The notes under the pieces: model-generated
Told to the model about the DNA's origin: nothing
Databases searched by the model: none
Seen by the model: the letters and a program-made list of their open reading frames with translations, nothing else
Assembly (NCBI RefSeq): GCF_017355885.1
Contig: NZ_JAFEUU010000010.1
Location: forward strand, 79,097 to 143,096
DNA from: Sabulicella rubraurantiaca
GTDB taxonomy: Bacteria; Pseudomonadota; Alphaproteobacteria; Acetobacterales; Acetobacteraceae
Direction of reading: 5' to 3'
DNA length: 64,000 bases
Translations under genes and position numbers: made by a program
Part shown: positions 43,124-54,508 of the stretch, one piece after another
Layout of the letters: every line of letters begins with the position of its first letter
Position numbering within the stretch: the stretch's first letter is position 1

Positions 43124-43801
43124 ATGAAGGCCGCCATCGTCCATTTTCCCGGCACCAACCGCGAGCGCGACATGGCGATCGCGCTGCGCCAAGCCTCCGG
43201 CCAACGGCCGCAGATGGTCTGGCACCGGGAGACGGAGCTTCCCTTGGGCCTCGACCTCGTCGTGCTGCCGGGCGGCTTCTCCTATGGCGACTACCTGCGC
43301 TGCGGCGCCATGGCAGCGCAGTCGCCGGTCATGGGCGCGGTGCGGGATTTCGCCGCGAAGGGCGGGCACGTGCTGGGCGTGTGCAACGGCTTCCAGATGC
43401 TGACCGAGGCGGGGCTGCTGCCCGGTGCCCTGCTCCGCAACGCTTCGCTGCGCTTCCTCGCCATGGATTGCACCATGAAGGTGGAGCGGGCGGACACGGC
43501 CTATACGCGCCACTTCCAGCCCGGCCAGCGCTTCAAGGCCACCATGGCGCATGGCGACGGCAACTACTTCGCCGATGACGCGACGATCGAGCGGCTCGAG
43601 GGCGAGAACCGCGTCGTGTTCCGCTACGACGACGAGAACCTCAACGGCTCGCGCAACGCCATCGCCGGCATCTGTTCGGAGAATGGGCGGGTGCTGGGGC
43701 TGATGCCGCACCCTGAGAATTGCGTGGACCCCATCGTGGGCGGCGAGGATGGGCTGCCACTCTTCCTGTCGCTGGCGGAGAGCTTCGCCGAGGCAGGCTG
43801 A
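43124..43801 (+). CDS. purQ: Phosphoribosylformylglycinamidine synthase subunit PurQ
   Basis: PurQ is the glutaminase that supplies ammonia to PurL. The 225-residue class I amidotransferase has the nucleophile Cys in GVCNGFQML, the [13 protein letters not shown] motif, and the His-Glu pair in LMPHPEN. The downstream purL starts 39 bases later. Confidence 0.98.
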   Translation: MKAAIVHFPGTNRERDMAIALRQASGQRPQMVWHRETELPLGLDLVVLPGGFSYGDYLRCGAMAAQSPVMGAVRDFAAKGGHVLGVCNGFQMLTEAGLLPGALLRNASLRFLAMDCTMKVERADTAYTRHFQPGQRFKATMAHGDGNYFADDATIERLEGENRVVFRYDDENLNGSRNAIAGICSENGRVLGLMPHPENCVDPIVGGEDGLPLFLSLAESFAEAG

Positions 43802-43840
43802 GGGCTGGACATTCCGCGCGCCCCTGGGGAGAAGCACGGC

Positions 43841-46048
<2,208 letters not shown>

Positions 46049-46053
46049 ACCGC

Positions 46054-46287
46054 ATGCCGATGCAGCCGGCCGAAATCGAGGCGCTGATCAAGTCGGCGCT
46101 TCCCGATGCCCAGGTCACGATTGAGGACCTGGCGGGGGATGGCGACCACTACGCGGCCACCGTGGTGAGCGAGAGCTTCCGCGGGCTGAGCCGGGTGAAG
46201 CAGCACCAGATGGTCTATGCCGCGTTGCAGGGGCGGATGGGCGGCGTGCTCCATGCGCTGGCGCTGCAGACCAGCGCGCCCGATTGA
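46054..46287 (+). CDS. BolA family protein
   Basis: This 77-residue BolA/IbaG-type protein binds a monothiol glutaredoxin with a bridging iron-sulfur cluster. It has the conserved [19 protein letters not shown] and [12 protein letters not shown] segments with the cluster-binding His. ATG 46054 gives the usual length. The partner glutaredoxin gene lies 14 bases downstream, the standard arrangement. Confidence 0.93.
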   Translation: MPMQPAEIEALIKSALPDAQVTIEDLAGDGDHYAATVVSESFRGLSRVKQHQMVYAALQGRMGGVLHALALQTSAPD

Positions 46288-46301
46288 ACGGAGAGAATGT
46301 G

Positions 46302-46637
46302 ATGAGCGATGTGAACACCCGCATCCAGGCGGAGATCGACAGCCAGCCCGTGGTGCTGTTCATGAAGGGCACGCCGGTCTTCCCGCAATGCGGCTTCTCC
46401 GCGCGGGTCGTGCAGATCCTTTCGCACCTGGGCGTGCCCTTCAAGGGCGTGAACGTGCTGGAGGACATGGAGATCCGCGAGGGGATCAAGGCCTACAGCA
46501 ACTGGCCGACCATCCCGCAGCTCTACGTCAAGGGCGAGTTCGTGGGCGGCTGCGACATCGCCATGGAGATGTTCCAGTCCGGCGAGCTGCAGCAGATGCT
46601 CAAGGAAAAGGGCGTGGAGACCCAGGCCGAGGCCTGA
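46302..46637 (+). CDS. grxD: Monothiol glutaredoxin, Grx4 family
   Basis: This 111-residue iron-sulfur-carrying glutaredoxin has the CGFS active site ([11 protein letters not shown]), the WPTIPQLY cis-proline motif and the GGCDIAMEM glutathione site. It transfers [2Fe-2S] clusters and pairs with the upstream BolA. ATG 46302 is preceded by ACGGAGAG. It ends the plus-strand purine series. Confidence 0.96.
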   Translation: MSDVNTRIQAEIDSQPVVLFMKGTPVFPQCGFSARVVQILSHLGVPFKGVNVLEDMEIREGIKAYSNWPTIPQLYVKGEFVGGCDIAMEMFQSGELQQMLKEKGVETQAEA

Positions 46638-46646
46638 GCCCCGCTT

Positions 46647-47564
46647 CTACCCCTGCGCGGTCGCCAGCGCGCCGCGCAGGATCACCACCTCGTCCAGGAG
46701 GTCGCCGAAGCCGAGAGGCTGCGGCGCGGACAGGACGCGGCAGCGCAGCAGGCGGTGCGCGCCGTGTGACTCCGCCAGTTCCATCTCGGGGAACGGCCCT
46801 TCCGGCGCGCCGGGGACCAGCGCGACCGTGACCAGCGTGCCGCCGCGGGCAAAGCGATCCAGCGCCTCCCCCGTTTCGGCCCAGAGCGTGGGGGTGGCCG
46901 TCGTTTCTTCCACCACCTGCAGCAGCATCTTCGCATGGAGGCCACGCAGCGAGTCGCGCAGCCGCAGCGCCGCCCGCTCCAGCGCCGCGTAGCCTTCTTC
47001 CGTAGACGGATCGGCGCGGTGGAAGACCGTTTCGCCGTATTGCTCCGAATAGCGCAGGTGCCGCGCCAGATGGCCCTGGCTGCCCGCAGGACGGTCCTCT
47101 GGCCGGATCGGAACCAGATGGCGCGGCGACAGCAGCGCGTTGAGATTATCCGTGAGAGCGTCGCGCACCGCCTCGGGCGGCAGGGTCATCCAGTCGAAGG
47201 GGCCGGCCCAGCGGCGCAGCCCGGCACGACGCAGCATCCCGGCGACGCGCGGCGCGCAACCGGCCGAGATGGTGGCGATGGGGGTGGGGCGCAGCGACAG
47301 CCCGGGCGCAACGAAGTTCTGCAGGCTGCGCTCGCCCACCAGGCGAACGGCGCGCTCCTGCGCCTCCGGGCATTCATGGATCAGCTTGACGAAGCCGGAA
47401 ACGACGGTCTGCAGATCCGCGCCCTCGGCGCGGCGGAGCAGCTCGTCCACGAAGGCCTGACGCCAGGCCGGGTCCACGGTGCGGCCCAGGATTCCCTGGT
47501 GCGAGGCCTCGACCAGCAGGGAGAAAAGCTGGGCAAGGCTGACGGCTTCGGTCGTGCTCGACAT
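46647..47564 (-). CDS. Putative DUF1796-type papain-like cysteine peptidase
   Basis: This 305-residue protein has an N-terminal helical part (about 1-85) not typical of any family I know. The segment ISAGCAPRVAGMLRRAGLRR with PFDWMTLPPEAVRDALTDN matches my memory of the DUF1796 putative papain-like peptidases, whose Cys sits in SLGxxC and is followed by PFDW; here the Cys is in SAGC. A possible His is in RYSEQYGETVFHR. No signal peptide. The assignment is tentative. It lies downstream of rpsD behind a terminator. Confidence 0.55.
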   Translation of the reverse strand: MSSTTEAVSLAQLFSLLVEASHQGILGRTVDPAWRQAFVDELLRRAEGADLQTVVSGFVKLIHECPEAQERAVRLVGERSLQNFVAPGLSLRPTPIATISAGCAPRVAGMLRRAGLRRWAGPFDWMTLPPEAVRDALTDNLNALLSPRHLVPIRPEDRPAGSQGHLARHLRYSEQYGETVFHRADPSTEEGYAALERAALRLRDSLRGLHAKMLLQVVEETTATPTLWAETGEALDRFARGGTLVTVALVPGAPEGPFPEMELAESHGAHRLLRCRVLSAPQPLGFGDLLDEVVILRGALATAQG

Positions 47565-47586
47565 GCCGGCCGTGTTTGGGCGGGGT

Positions 47587-47612
47587 GGGCCGGCGCCGTC
47601 AAGCGCCGGCCC
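47587..47612 (-). terminator. Hairpin terminator after rpsD
   Basis: GGGCCGGCGC and its complement form a 10-base-pair stem with a six-base loop, six bases beyond the rpsD stop on the minus strand. Confidence 0.65.
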
Positions 47613-47618
47613 GTCCGG

Positions 47619-48269
47619 TCAGCGCGAGTAGAACTCGACGACCAGGTTCGGCTCCATCTGCACCGGGTAGGGCACGTCGGAGAATTTGGGCGTGCGGATG
47701 AAGCGGCCCTTCATCGCGCGGTGGTCCACCTCGATGTATTCCGGCACGTCGCGGCCGGCTTCCTGGGCGGCGTCCAGCACCATGGTCAGCTGCTTGGACT
47801 TCTCCTTCACCTCGATCACGTCATTGTCGCGGAGGAGGTAGGAGGGGATGTTCACCCGCTTGCCGTTCACGGTCACGTGGCCGTGGTTGACGAACTGGCG
47901 CGCCGCGAAGGGCGTCACGGCCAGCTTCATGCGGTACACCACCGTGTCCAGGCGGCGCTCCAGCAGGTCGATCAGGTTCTCGGAGGTGTCGCCCTTCCGG
48001 CGAACGGCTTCCTCGTAATACTTGCGGAACTGCTTCTCGCCGATGTTGCCGTAGTAGCCCTTCAGCTTCTGCTTCGCCATCAGCTGCACGCCGAAGTCGG
48101 TCGGCTTCTGCTTGCGGCGCTGGCCGTGCTGGCCGGGGCCATAGGTGCGGGCGCCCTGGTCGCCCTTGCGGGGCTTGGAGACCGGCGACTTGGCGCGGCC
48201 CCAGAGGTTCTCACCCAGGCGGCGGTTGATCTTGTACTTGGAAGCAAGGCGCTTGGTCATGCGCGGCAT
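47619..48269 (-). CDS. rpsD: 30S ribosomal protein S4
   Basis: S4 nucleates assembly of the small ribosomal subunit and binds 16S rRNA. The 216-residue product has the family start [30 protein letters not shown], the S4 RNA-binding domain ([12 protein letters not shown]...[21 protein letters not shown]) and the tail [10 protein letters not shown]. An AAAGG about nine bases before ATG 48269 supports that start; ATG 48260 is three codons inside. It is transcribed alone from a strong promoter with a leader of about 130 bases. Confidence 0.98.
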   Translation of the reverse strand: MPRMTKRLASKYKINRRLGENLWGRAKSPVSKPRKGDQGARTYGPGQHGQRRKQKPTDFGVQLMAKQKLKGYYGNIGEKQFRKYYEEAVRRKGDTSENLIDLLERRLDTVVYRMKLAVTPFAARQFVNHGHVTVNGKRVNIPSYLLRDNDVIEVKEKSKQLTMVLDAAQEAGRDVPEYIEVDHRAMKGRFIRTPKFSDVPYPVQMEPNLVVEFYSR

Positions 48270-48409
48270 CGCCGGCGCCTTTCGGGCCGGCCCTTCTTCG
48301 TGGTGCGGCTGGCACGATGGCCCCCGCGGGGTGTCCCGGTAGTCCCCTTCCCTCGCGGGCAGGGGCGGGCGCGTGCGGGAGCACGTCCTCGTTCCCAGGA
48401 ATGCGGCGG

Positions 48410-48438
48410 GGTCTAGACCCCAGCCGGGGCCTTGTCAA
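48410..48438 (-). promoter_or_regulatory. Strong sigma-70 type promoter of rpsD with overlapping palindrome
   Basis: A perfect TTGACA (48438-48433) is followed after 17 bases by TAGACC (48415-48410) on the minus strand. The perfect 14-base palindrome GGGGTCTAGACCCC at 48408-48421 covers the -10 box. Transcription would start near 48403, about 134 bases before the rpsD ATG, leaving a leader long enough for regulation. Confidence 0.65.
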
Positions 48439-48466
48439 ACCGCCGCTTCCGCCCTCCTTTGGGCGC

Positions 48467-48670
48467 ATGGTCACGCGCGAAGAGATCCTGGTCCTCGGCC
48501 TCACCGCCGGCGTCACCGGCAGCCTGGTGGGCGGGCTGATGCTCGGCATCGGCATGGGGCTGGTGGTTCAGGGCGCCCATATCGGCTGGCTGCTGGTGCT
48601 GCCCGGCGCGCCGGTGGGCGGGATGCTGGGCTACCTCTTGGCGCGGAAGCTGGCGAAGAAACTCGGCTAG
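48467..48670 (+). CDS. Small glycine-rich membrane protein
   Basis: This 67-residue protein has two glycine-rich hydrophobic segments (LVLGLTAGVTGSLVGGLMLG and WLLVLPGAPVGGMLGYLLA) and a basic tail (RKLAKKLG). The glycine pattern suggests tight helix packing, perhaps an oligomer. It is divergent from rpsD and its stop shares a CTAG palindrome with the stop of trmJ. No family recognised. Confidence 0.65.
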   Translation: MVTREEILVLGLTAGVTGSLVGGLMLGIGMGLVVQGAHIGWLLVLPGAPVGGMLGYLLARKLAKKLG

Positions 48671-49455
48671 TTTTCCGGCCGGCCGCGCCGCATCCGGCCG
48701 CGCGACAACTCGGCCACCACGCCGTGCAGGGTGCGAACCTCCTGCTCGGTGATCTCGCCGCGCATGAACCAGTGGCGCAGATTGCGGACCATGCCGGGGC
48801 GCTTCGCCTCGTTGCGGAGGAAGCCGCAGGCATCCAGCTCCGCCAGCAAGTGGTCCATCAGGTTTTCCACCTCGCCCTTGGTCGCCACCTCGGTCTTGTG
48901 CGTCTGGAGCACGCGCGGGGGCGTGACATCGGCGGCGGTCCACCACTCATAGGCCATGACCATCACCGCCTGGGCCAGGTTGAGCGAGGAGAATTCCGGG
49001 TTCAGCGGATAGCGGACCAGCGCGTCGCAGCGCGCCAGATCCTCCGCCTCCAGCCCTGCCCGCTCCGGGCCGAACAGGATGGCGTGGCGCAGGCCGCGCG
49101 CGCCGAACTCCCGCAGCTCCGCCGCCGCCCCGCGGGCGGTCAGCACGGGGGTGACGACGTGCCGCGGGCGTGGGCAGGTGCCGAAGACGCGGTGGCAGTC
49201 CGCCAAGGCGGAGTCCAGGTCCGGAAATACCTGCGCTGCATCCAGGATGCGGCCCGCCCCGCTCGCGGTGGCCCAGGCACGCGGCTGCGGCCATCCCTCG
49301 CGCGGGGCGACGAGGCGCAGATGGAACAGCCCCCCATTGGCCATGGCCCGCGCCGTGGCGCCGATATTCTCCGCCAGTTGCGGCCGCACCAGCACGACGA
49401 TGGGGGATTCGCCGGGCGGCGGCTCCAGCGGCGCCGCGCCGTCCTCGTCGCGCAT
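48667..49455 (-). CDS. trmJ: tRNA (cytidine/uridine-2'-O-)-methyltransferase TrmJ-like
   Basis: This 262-residue SPOUT-class enzyme methylates ribose at position 32 of tRNA. It begins IVVLVRPQLAENIGATARAM and carries the trefoil-knot motifs ILFGPERAGLEAEDL and YPLNPEFSSLNLAQAV. A C-terminal dimerisation extension follows. ATG 49455 is chosen because homology starts shortly after it. It lies 31 bases after cysS. Confidence 0.92.
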   Translation of the reverse strand: MRDEDGAAPLEPPPGESPIVVLVRPQLAENIGATARAMANGGLFHLRLVAPREGWPQPRAWATASGAGRILDAAQVFPDLDSALADCHRVFGTCPRPRHVVTPVLTARGAAAELREFGARGLRHAILFGPERAGLEAEDLARCDALVRYPLNPEFSSLNLAQAVMVMAYEWWTAADVTPPRVLQTHKTEVATKGEVENLMDHLLAELDACGFLRNEAKRPGMVRNLRHWFMRGEITEQEVRTLHGVVAELSRGRMRRGRPEN

Positions 49456-49486
49456 CAGCCGCGCCCGATTTCTGGAAGGCGCAGCA

Positions 49487-50899
49487 TCAAAGCCGCCGCC
49501 AGGTGGTGCCGCCCGGCCCATCCTCCAGCACGATGCCCTGAGCCTTGAGGTCGTCGCGAATGCGGTCCGCTTCGGCGAAGTTCCGCGCCTTGCGGGCGGC
49601 GAGGCGGGCGGCGATGGCTTCCTCGACCGCCGCCGCATCCACCCCGCCGCGCAGCCAGGCGGAAGGATCGCCCCCCGCCACGCCCAGCACGGCGGCAGCT
49701 TCGCGGAACGAAGCGGCGGCCACGCCCGGCGCCGGGGCTGCGCCGCGCCCGATCCGCGCCAGCACGGAGGCAGCGGACCCGCCCACCGTCGCCGCGTTCT
49801 CCAGCGTCCGCAGGTCGCGCAGCCGCGCCAGGGCCAGCGGCGTGTTCAGATCGTCCCGCAGCGGCTCCAGCGCCCATTCCACGAGGCCCGCATCGGAATC
49901 CGCCGCCGGCGCGCGGGACAGCATGGCGTAGTGGTCGTCCAGCTCGGCCTTGGCCTCGTCCAGCCCGGACTCGGTGTAGTCCAGGTCGGCGCGGTAATGG
50001 GTGCGCAGCAGCAGGAGGCGGAACGCCTCGCCCGCCCATTCGCCCTTCGCCAGCACGTCCTGCACGGTGAGGAAGTTGCCGAGCGACTTGGACATCTTCT
50101 CCCCGTTCACCAGCAGCATGCCGTTGTGCATCCAGGTATGGGCCATGAGCGGGGTGCCGAAGGCGCAGCGGCTCTGCGCCACCTCGTTCTCATGGTGCGG
50201 GAAGAGCAGGTCGTGCCCGCCACCATGGATGTCGAATTCCTCGCCCAGATGCTTCCACGCCATGGCCGAGCACTCGATGTGCCAGCCCGGACGGCCGCGG
50301 CCCCAGGGCGAATCCCAGCCGGGCGCGTCGGGCTCGGCGGGCTTCCACAAGACGAAGTCGCCGGGGTCGCGCTTGTAGGGGGCGACATCCACCCGCGCCC
50401 CCGCGATCAGCTCATCGGGCGAGCGGCCGGAGAGCCGTCCGTAATCGCCGAAGGAGGCGACGGAGAACAGCACATGCCCCTCGGCCGCATAGGCGTGGCC
50501 GCGCGCGATCAGCCGCTCGGCCAGGGTGATCATCTCGGCGATGTGGCCGGTCGCGGTGGGCTCCACATCAGGAGGCAGCGTGCCCAGCGCCGCCATGTCG
50601 CGCCGGAAGTCGGCGGTGGTGCGGGCGGTGATGGAGCCGATCGGCTCCCCGCTCTCCCTCGCGCGGGCGTTGATCTTGTCGTCCACGTCCGTGATGTTCC
50701 GGGCGTAGGTGACGCGGGGATAAAGGCGCCGCAGCAGCCGCGCCAGCACGTCGAACACCACCACGGGCCGCGCATTGCCCAGATGCGCGAGGTCATAGAC
50801 GGTCGGGCCGCAGACATACATCCGCACATGGGAGGCATCGAGCGGCGCGAAGCGCTCGCGCCGGCGGGTCAGGCTGTTGTGCAGGTGCAGTTCGGTCAT
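49487..50899 (-). CDS. cysS: Cysteinyl-tRNA synthetase
   Basis: This class I synthetase charges tRNA-Cys. The 470-residue product has the zinc-binding Cys in [10 protein letters not shown], the HIGH-equivalent HLGN, the second zinc segment GWHIECSAM and HHENEVAQS, and KMSKS in [11 protein letters not shown]. The C-terminal anticodon-binding part is complete. Confidence 0.98.
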   Translation of the reverse strand: MTELHLHNSLTRRRERFAPLDASHVRMYVCGPTVYDLAHLGNARPVVVFDVLARLLRRLYPRVTYARNITDVDDKINARARESGEPIGSITARTTADFRRDMAALGTLPPDVEPTATGHIAEMITLAERLIARGHAYAAEGHVLFSVASFGDYGRLSGRSPDELIAGARVDVAPYKRDPGDFVLWKPAEPDAPGWDSPWGRGRPGWHIECSAMAWKHLGEEFDIHGGGHDLLFPHHENEVAQSRCAFGTPLMAHTWMHNGMLLVNGEKMSKSLGNFLTVQDVLAKGEWAGEAFRLLLLRTHYRADLDYTESGLDEAKAELDDHYAMLSRAPAADSDAGLVEWALEPLRDDLNTPLALARLRDLRTLENAATVGGSAASVLARIGRGAAPAPGVAAASFREAAAVLGVAGGDPSAWLRGGVDAAAVEEAIAARLAARKARNFAEADRIRDDLKAQGIVLEDGPGGTTWRRL

Positions 50900-51004
50900 G
50901 GCAGGGGTCCATCGGGCGGCGCGGCCGGAAATTCAAGCCCCGCCCCTTCCGATGGAGGGGACAGGGCGAAGGGCGTCAGCGACAGACCATGCAAGCAGCA
51001 TCGC

Positions 51005-51043
51005 CCGCCCCGCGCGCCATCGTCCAGCGGAATGGCGGGGCGG
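51005..51043 (-). terminator. Hairpin after gltX
   Basis: CCGCCCCGC (51005-51013) pairs with GCGGGGCGG (51035-51043) across a 21-base loop, directly beyond the gltX stop on the minus strand. The long loop weakens the call. Confidence 0.45.
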
Positions 51044-52369
51044 TCAGCCCCGCGGCAGGCGTTCCAGCACCCGCTCCCGCCCCATCAGCGGCAGCAGTGC
51101 CTTGAGGTCGGGGCCGTGATCCTCCCCCGTGAGGGCGAGGCGCAGCGGCAGGAACAGCGCCTTGCCCTTGCGCCCGGTCCGGGCCTTCAGCGCCTCAGTC
51201 CAGCTATTCCAGGTGGCGGCGTCCCAAGGCTCGGGCGGCAGGGAGTCGCGCGCGGCACGGAGGAACTCGCCCTCGCCCTCGATCTCCGGCGGGGCGATGC
51301 GGCCGGCGACCACCTCCCACCAGTGCTTCGCCTCGGGCAGCAGGTCGAGATTGCCGCGCACCGCGTCCCAGAACGGGGCATCGGCGCCGGGCGGCAGGTG
51401 GGGCTGCGCGGCTTCGAAGGGCATCTCGTGGATCAGGCGGCGGTTCAGCGCCAGCATCTGCCGCAGGTCGAAGCGCGGCGAGGAATGGGACACGGAGTCC
51501 AGCGTGAAGCCCTCGACGAGTTCGGAAGGCCGCCCCGGCGCCGGATCGCGCGAGGTGCCGAGCGCGGCGAGGTAGCCGGTGATCGCCGCTGCCTCCACCC
51601 CGTCCCGCCGCATCTGCCGCAAGGAGAGCGACCCGATGCGCTTGGACAGCGGGCCGCCATCGCTGTCGGTGAGCAGCGGCAGATGCGCGAAGCGGATCGC
51701 GCGCGGGTCGCCGCCCAGCGCCGCGAAGATGTCGAGCTGGACGCCGGTGTTGGTGACGTGGTCCTCGCCGCGCACCACGTCGGTGATGCGCGTCTCCAGA
51801 TCGTCCACCACCGAGGTGAAGGTGTAGAGCGGCGAGCCGTCGGCGCGCACCAGCACAGGGTCGCTGATCGCGGAAAGCTTCACGCTGCGCTCGCCCAGCA
51901 CGCCGTCCTGCCAGGACACGCTGCCGCCCGAAAGGCGGAAGCGCCAATAGGGCGACTTGCCGTTATCGAGGGCGCGCTGGAACTGCTCCGGCGTCATCTT
52001 CAGCGCGGCGCGGTCATAGAGGGGCGGGCGGCCCTGCTTGCGCTGCAATTCGCGCTTGTAGTTCAGCTCCTCCTCCGTCTCGAAGCACGGGTAGAGGCGG
52101 CCGGCTTGCTTCAGCTTCTCAGCGGCGGCGGCGTAGCGGTCCAGCCGGTCGGACTGGCGGAACATCCCATCCCAGTCGAGGCCGAGCCAGCGCAGATCCT
52201 CCTCGATCGCCTGGGCGTATTCGGGGCGGGAGCGCTGGGTGTCCGTGTCGTCCAGGCGCAGGAGGAACTCACCGCCCTCCCGCCGCGCGACGAGCCAGTT
52301 GGCCAGCGCCACGCGCGCATTGCCGACATGGAGGTGCCCAGTGGGCGATGGGGCGAATCGCAGCTTCAT
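51044..52369 (-). CDS. gltX: Glutamyl-tRNA synthetase
   Basis: This 441-residue class I synthetase charges tRNA-Glu (possibly also tRNA-Gln, as in many alphaproteobacteria). It has the HIGH-equivalent HLHVGNARVAL and the KMSKS-equivalent LSKRIGS. The sequence around GPLSKRIGSLSLRQMRRDGV is like the GltX2 branch. Its ATG overlaps the stop of the upstream acidic-tail gene by four bases. Confidence 0.95.
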   Translation of the reverse strand: MKLRFAPSPTGHLHVGNARVALANWLVARREGGEFLLRLDDTDTQRSRPEYAQAIEEDLRWLGLDWDGMFRQSDRLDRYAAAAEKLKQAGRLYPCFETEEELNYKRELQRKQGRPPLYDRAALKMTPEQFQRALDNGKSPYWRFRLSGGSVSWQDGVLGERSVKLSAISDPVLVRADGSPLYTFTSVVDDLETRITDVVRGEDHVTNTGVQLDIFAALGGDPRAIRFAHLPLLTDSDGGPLSKRIGSLSLRQMRRDGVEAAAITGYLAALGTSRDPAPGRPSELVEGFTLDSVSHSSPRFDLRQMLALNRRLIHEMPFEAAQPHLPPGADAPFWDAVRGNLDLLPEAKHWWEVVAGRIAPPEIEGEGEFLRAARDSLPPEPWDAATWNSWTEALKARTGRKGKALFLPLRLALTGEDHGPDLKALLPLMGRERVLERLPRG

Positions 52370-52797
52370 TCGCCGCTCCCCCCGTCACCATCGCCGTCGC
52401 CTTCGCCGTCCTCGCCCCCATCCTCATCCTCCTCCTCGCCGATGCGGCGGGGATCGAGGACGCGCCAGTTGCGCTGCTCCGCGTCGCGGCAGGGATGGGC
52501 GGCGAAGTCGGCGAGTTCGCTGGCGCTGGTCCAGCCGCCCTCGCCGCCCCCTTCCACCACCGCATCCTCGCCGAAGGCGAACCACGCATCGCGTACGGCG
52601 GCGGCGTCCATGCCGGGGGCACGGCAGAACTCCACACTGTCGCGCACGCGGCGTCGCGCGAACTGGTTGGCATGGGCGAGGGAGGAGAAGCCGCGTACCA
52701 CCTCCACCGGCTCGGCACCGTTGCCGCCGGAGAGGTCCATGATGCGCACCTCGATCTCCCCGCCGGAGCCGAGGATGTCGGAACCCTTGATGGTCAC
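52366..52797 (-). CDS. Hypothetical protein with acidic Asp/Glu/Gly tail
   Basis: This 143-residue cytosolic protein starts TIKGSDILGSGGEIEVRIMD. Its core contains VRGFSSLAHANQFARRRVRDSVE and NWRVLDPRRIGEEE, and its last 25 residues are nearly all Asp, Glu and Gly. I do not recognise a family. It starts with GTG overlapping the nadE stop and its end overlaps gltX, so it is made between the two enzymes. Confidence 0.7.
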   Translation of the reverse strand: MTIKGSDILGSGGEIEVRIMDLSGGNGAEPVEVVRGFSSLAHANQFARRRVRDSVEFCRAPGMDAAAVRDAWFAFGEDAVVEGGGEGGWTSASELADFAAHPCRDAEQRNWRVLDPRRIGEEEDEDGGEDGEGDGDGDGGSGE

Positions 52798-54464
52798 GTC
52801 ACGAGTCCCGTGAAGCCGTTGGTGATGGGGTAGCGCCGGTCGCGCCCGAAGGCGCGGCGGCCGATCTTCACGCCGGGTGGCGCCTGGCGACGCTTGTACT
52901 CCGCGCGATCCAGCATGCGCCAGATGCGCAGCACCTCGGCCCGGTCATGGCCACGCGCCACGATCTCGTCCACGCCGCGCTCCTCCTCGACCAGCGCATG
53001 GAGGATGTCGTCCAGCACGTCATAGGGGGGCAGCGTGTCCTGGTCCTTCTGGTCGGGCTTGAGCTCCGCCGAGGGGGGCTTGGTGATCACGCGCTCGGGC
53101 ATGGCGGGGCCATTCGGGCCCTGGGCACCCTCCGGCACATGGGCGTTGCGCCAGCGGCACACGGCGAAGACGTCGGTCTTGTAGACATCCTTCAGCACGG
53201 AATACCCGCCGCACATGTCGCCATAGATGGTGGCGTAGCCCGTGCTCATCTCGCTCTTGTTGCCGGTGGTGAGCAGCATGTCGCCGAACTTGTTGCTCAT
53301 CGCCATCAGCGTGACGCCGCGGATGCGCGACTGGATGTTCTGCTCCGTGACGCCGGCAGGGTCGGCATCCGGCCGGTTGCCGAAGGCCGGGGCGAGCATC
53401 GAGTCGAACGCCTCCATCGCCGGGCCGATCGGAATGGTCTCGTAGCGGATGCCGAGGAGGCGCGCGCATTCCGCCGCATCCTCCAGGCTCTCGGTGCTGG
53501 TGTAGGGCGAGGGCAGCATCACCGCCCGCACCCGCTCCGGCCCCAGCGCATCCGCCGCCACGGCAGCGGAAAGCGCGGAGTCGATGCCGCCCGAGAGACC
53601 CAGCACGACGCCGGGGAAGCGGTTCTTCTCCACGTAGTCGCGCAGGCCGAGCATCATGGCGTGGTAGATCTCGGCCGGGCGCTCCAGCGGCGGCGTGATC
53701 GCGCCGGGCTGGCAGCGCCACCCCTCCGCCCCTCGTTCCCAGTCGGTGAGGATCAGCGCCTCGCTGAAGGCGGGGGCGCGCATGGCGAGGGAGCGGTCGG
53801 CGTTCAGCACGAAGGAGGCGCCGTCGAACACCACCTCGTCCTGGCCGCAATTCTGGTTGAGGAAGACGAAGGGCAGCCCCGTCTCCACCACCCGCGCGAC
53901 GGCGAGGTCCACACGTCCCTGCGCCTTGCCCACCTCGAAGGGCGAACCATTGATGGAGAGCAGCATCTCCGCGCCGCTTTCCGCCAGGGTCTCGGCGACG
54001 GCGGGGAACCACCAATCCTCGCAGATCATCAGGCCGAGGCGCACGCCGCGGAACACCACGGGGCCGGGAGCCGGGCCGGGGTCGAAGACGCGCTTGTCGT
54101 CGAAGACGCCGTAATTCGGAAGCTCGTGCTTGGCGCGGCGGGCCACGATGCGGCCACCATCCAGCAGGAAGGCGGCGTTGTGGAGCTTGCCCCCGTCCAC
54201 CCACGGCCCACCCAGGACGAGGCCCGGCCCGCCATCCGCCGTTTCCGCCGCCAGCGCCTCGATCTCCGCCTCGCACATGGCGCGGAAGGCGGGCTTGAGG
54301 ACCAGATCCTCGGGCGGGTAGCCGGCGATGGAGAATTCGGGCGTCACCAGCAGGTCGGCGCCCGCCGCCGCCGCTTTCGCGCGCCATTCACGGATCCGGG
54401 CCGCGTTGGCGCGGATCTCCCCCTCATGCGGGTTCATCTGGGCCAGCGCGATGCGGAGCTTCAT
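52794..54464 (-). CDS. nadE: Glutamine-dependent NAD+ synthetase
   Basis: NadE amidates nicotinate adenine dinucleotide to NAD. The 556-residue product has an N-terminal nitrilase-type glutaminase (Glu in TPEFSIAGYPPEDL, Lys in AKHELPNYGVFDDKRVF and Cys in MICEDWW) and a C-terminal synthetase with the P-loop LSGGIDSALSAAVA and the KSEMSTGYATIYGDMCGGYS motif. It lies 44 bases after the nicotinate phosphoribosyltransferase gene, giving two steps of the same pathway in one operon. Confidence 0.97.
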   Translation of the reverse strand: MKLRIALAQMNPHEGEIRANAARIREWRAKAAAAGADLLVTPEFSIAGYPPEDLVLKPAFRAMCEAEIEALAAETADGGPGLVLGGPWVDGGKLHNAAFLLDGGRIVARRAKHELPNYGVFDDKRVFDPGPAPGPVVFRGVRLGLMICEDWWFPAVAETLAESGAEMLLSINGSPFEVGKAQGRVDLAVARVVETGLPFVFLNQNCGQDEVVFDGASFVLNADRSLAMRAPAFSEALILTDWERGAEGWRCQPGAITPPLERPAEIYHAMMLGLRDYVEKNRFPGVVLGLSGGIDSALSAAVAADALGPERVRAVMLPSPYTSTESLEDAAECARLLGIRYETIPIGPAMEAFDSMLAPAFGNRPDADPAGVTEQNIQSRIRGVTLMAMSNKFGDMLLTTGNKSEMSTGYATIYGDMCGGYSVLKDVYKTDVFAVCRWRNAHVPEGAQGPNGPAMPERVITKPPSAELKPDQKDQDTLPPYDVLDDILHALVEEERGVDEIVARGHDRAEVLRIWRMLDRAEYKRRQAPPGVKIGRRAFGRDRRYPITNGFTGLVT

Positions 54465-54508
54465 TCCCCCGAGTTAGGCTCCGCCCCCCGCCGGGTCAAC
54501 GCGGGGCT

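Noticed and set aside
49079..52813. Very long open frame on the plus strand opposite trmJ, cysS and gltX
   Set aside because: It is the antisense shadow of three well-defined synthetase or methyltransferase genes. High GC at third positions leaves the opposite strand open; the product is His/Arg-rich without domains.
54464..54500. TTGACC and TAACTC, 17 bases apart, as a leaderless nadE promoter
   Set aside because: The -10 box matches poorly and the gene is within an operon; too weak to list.
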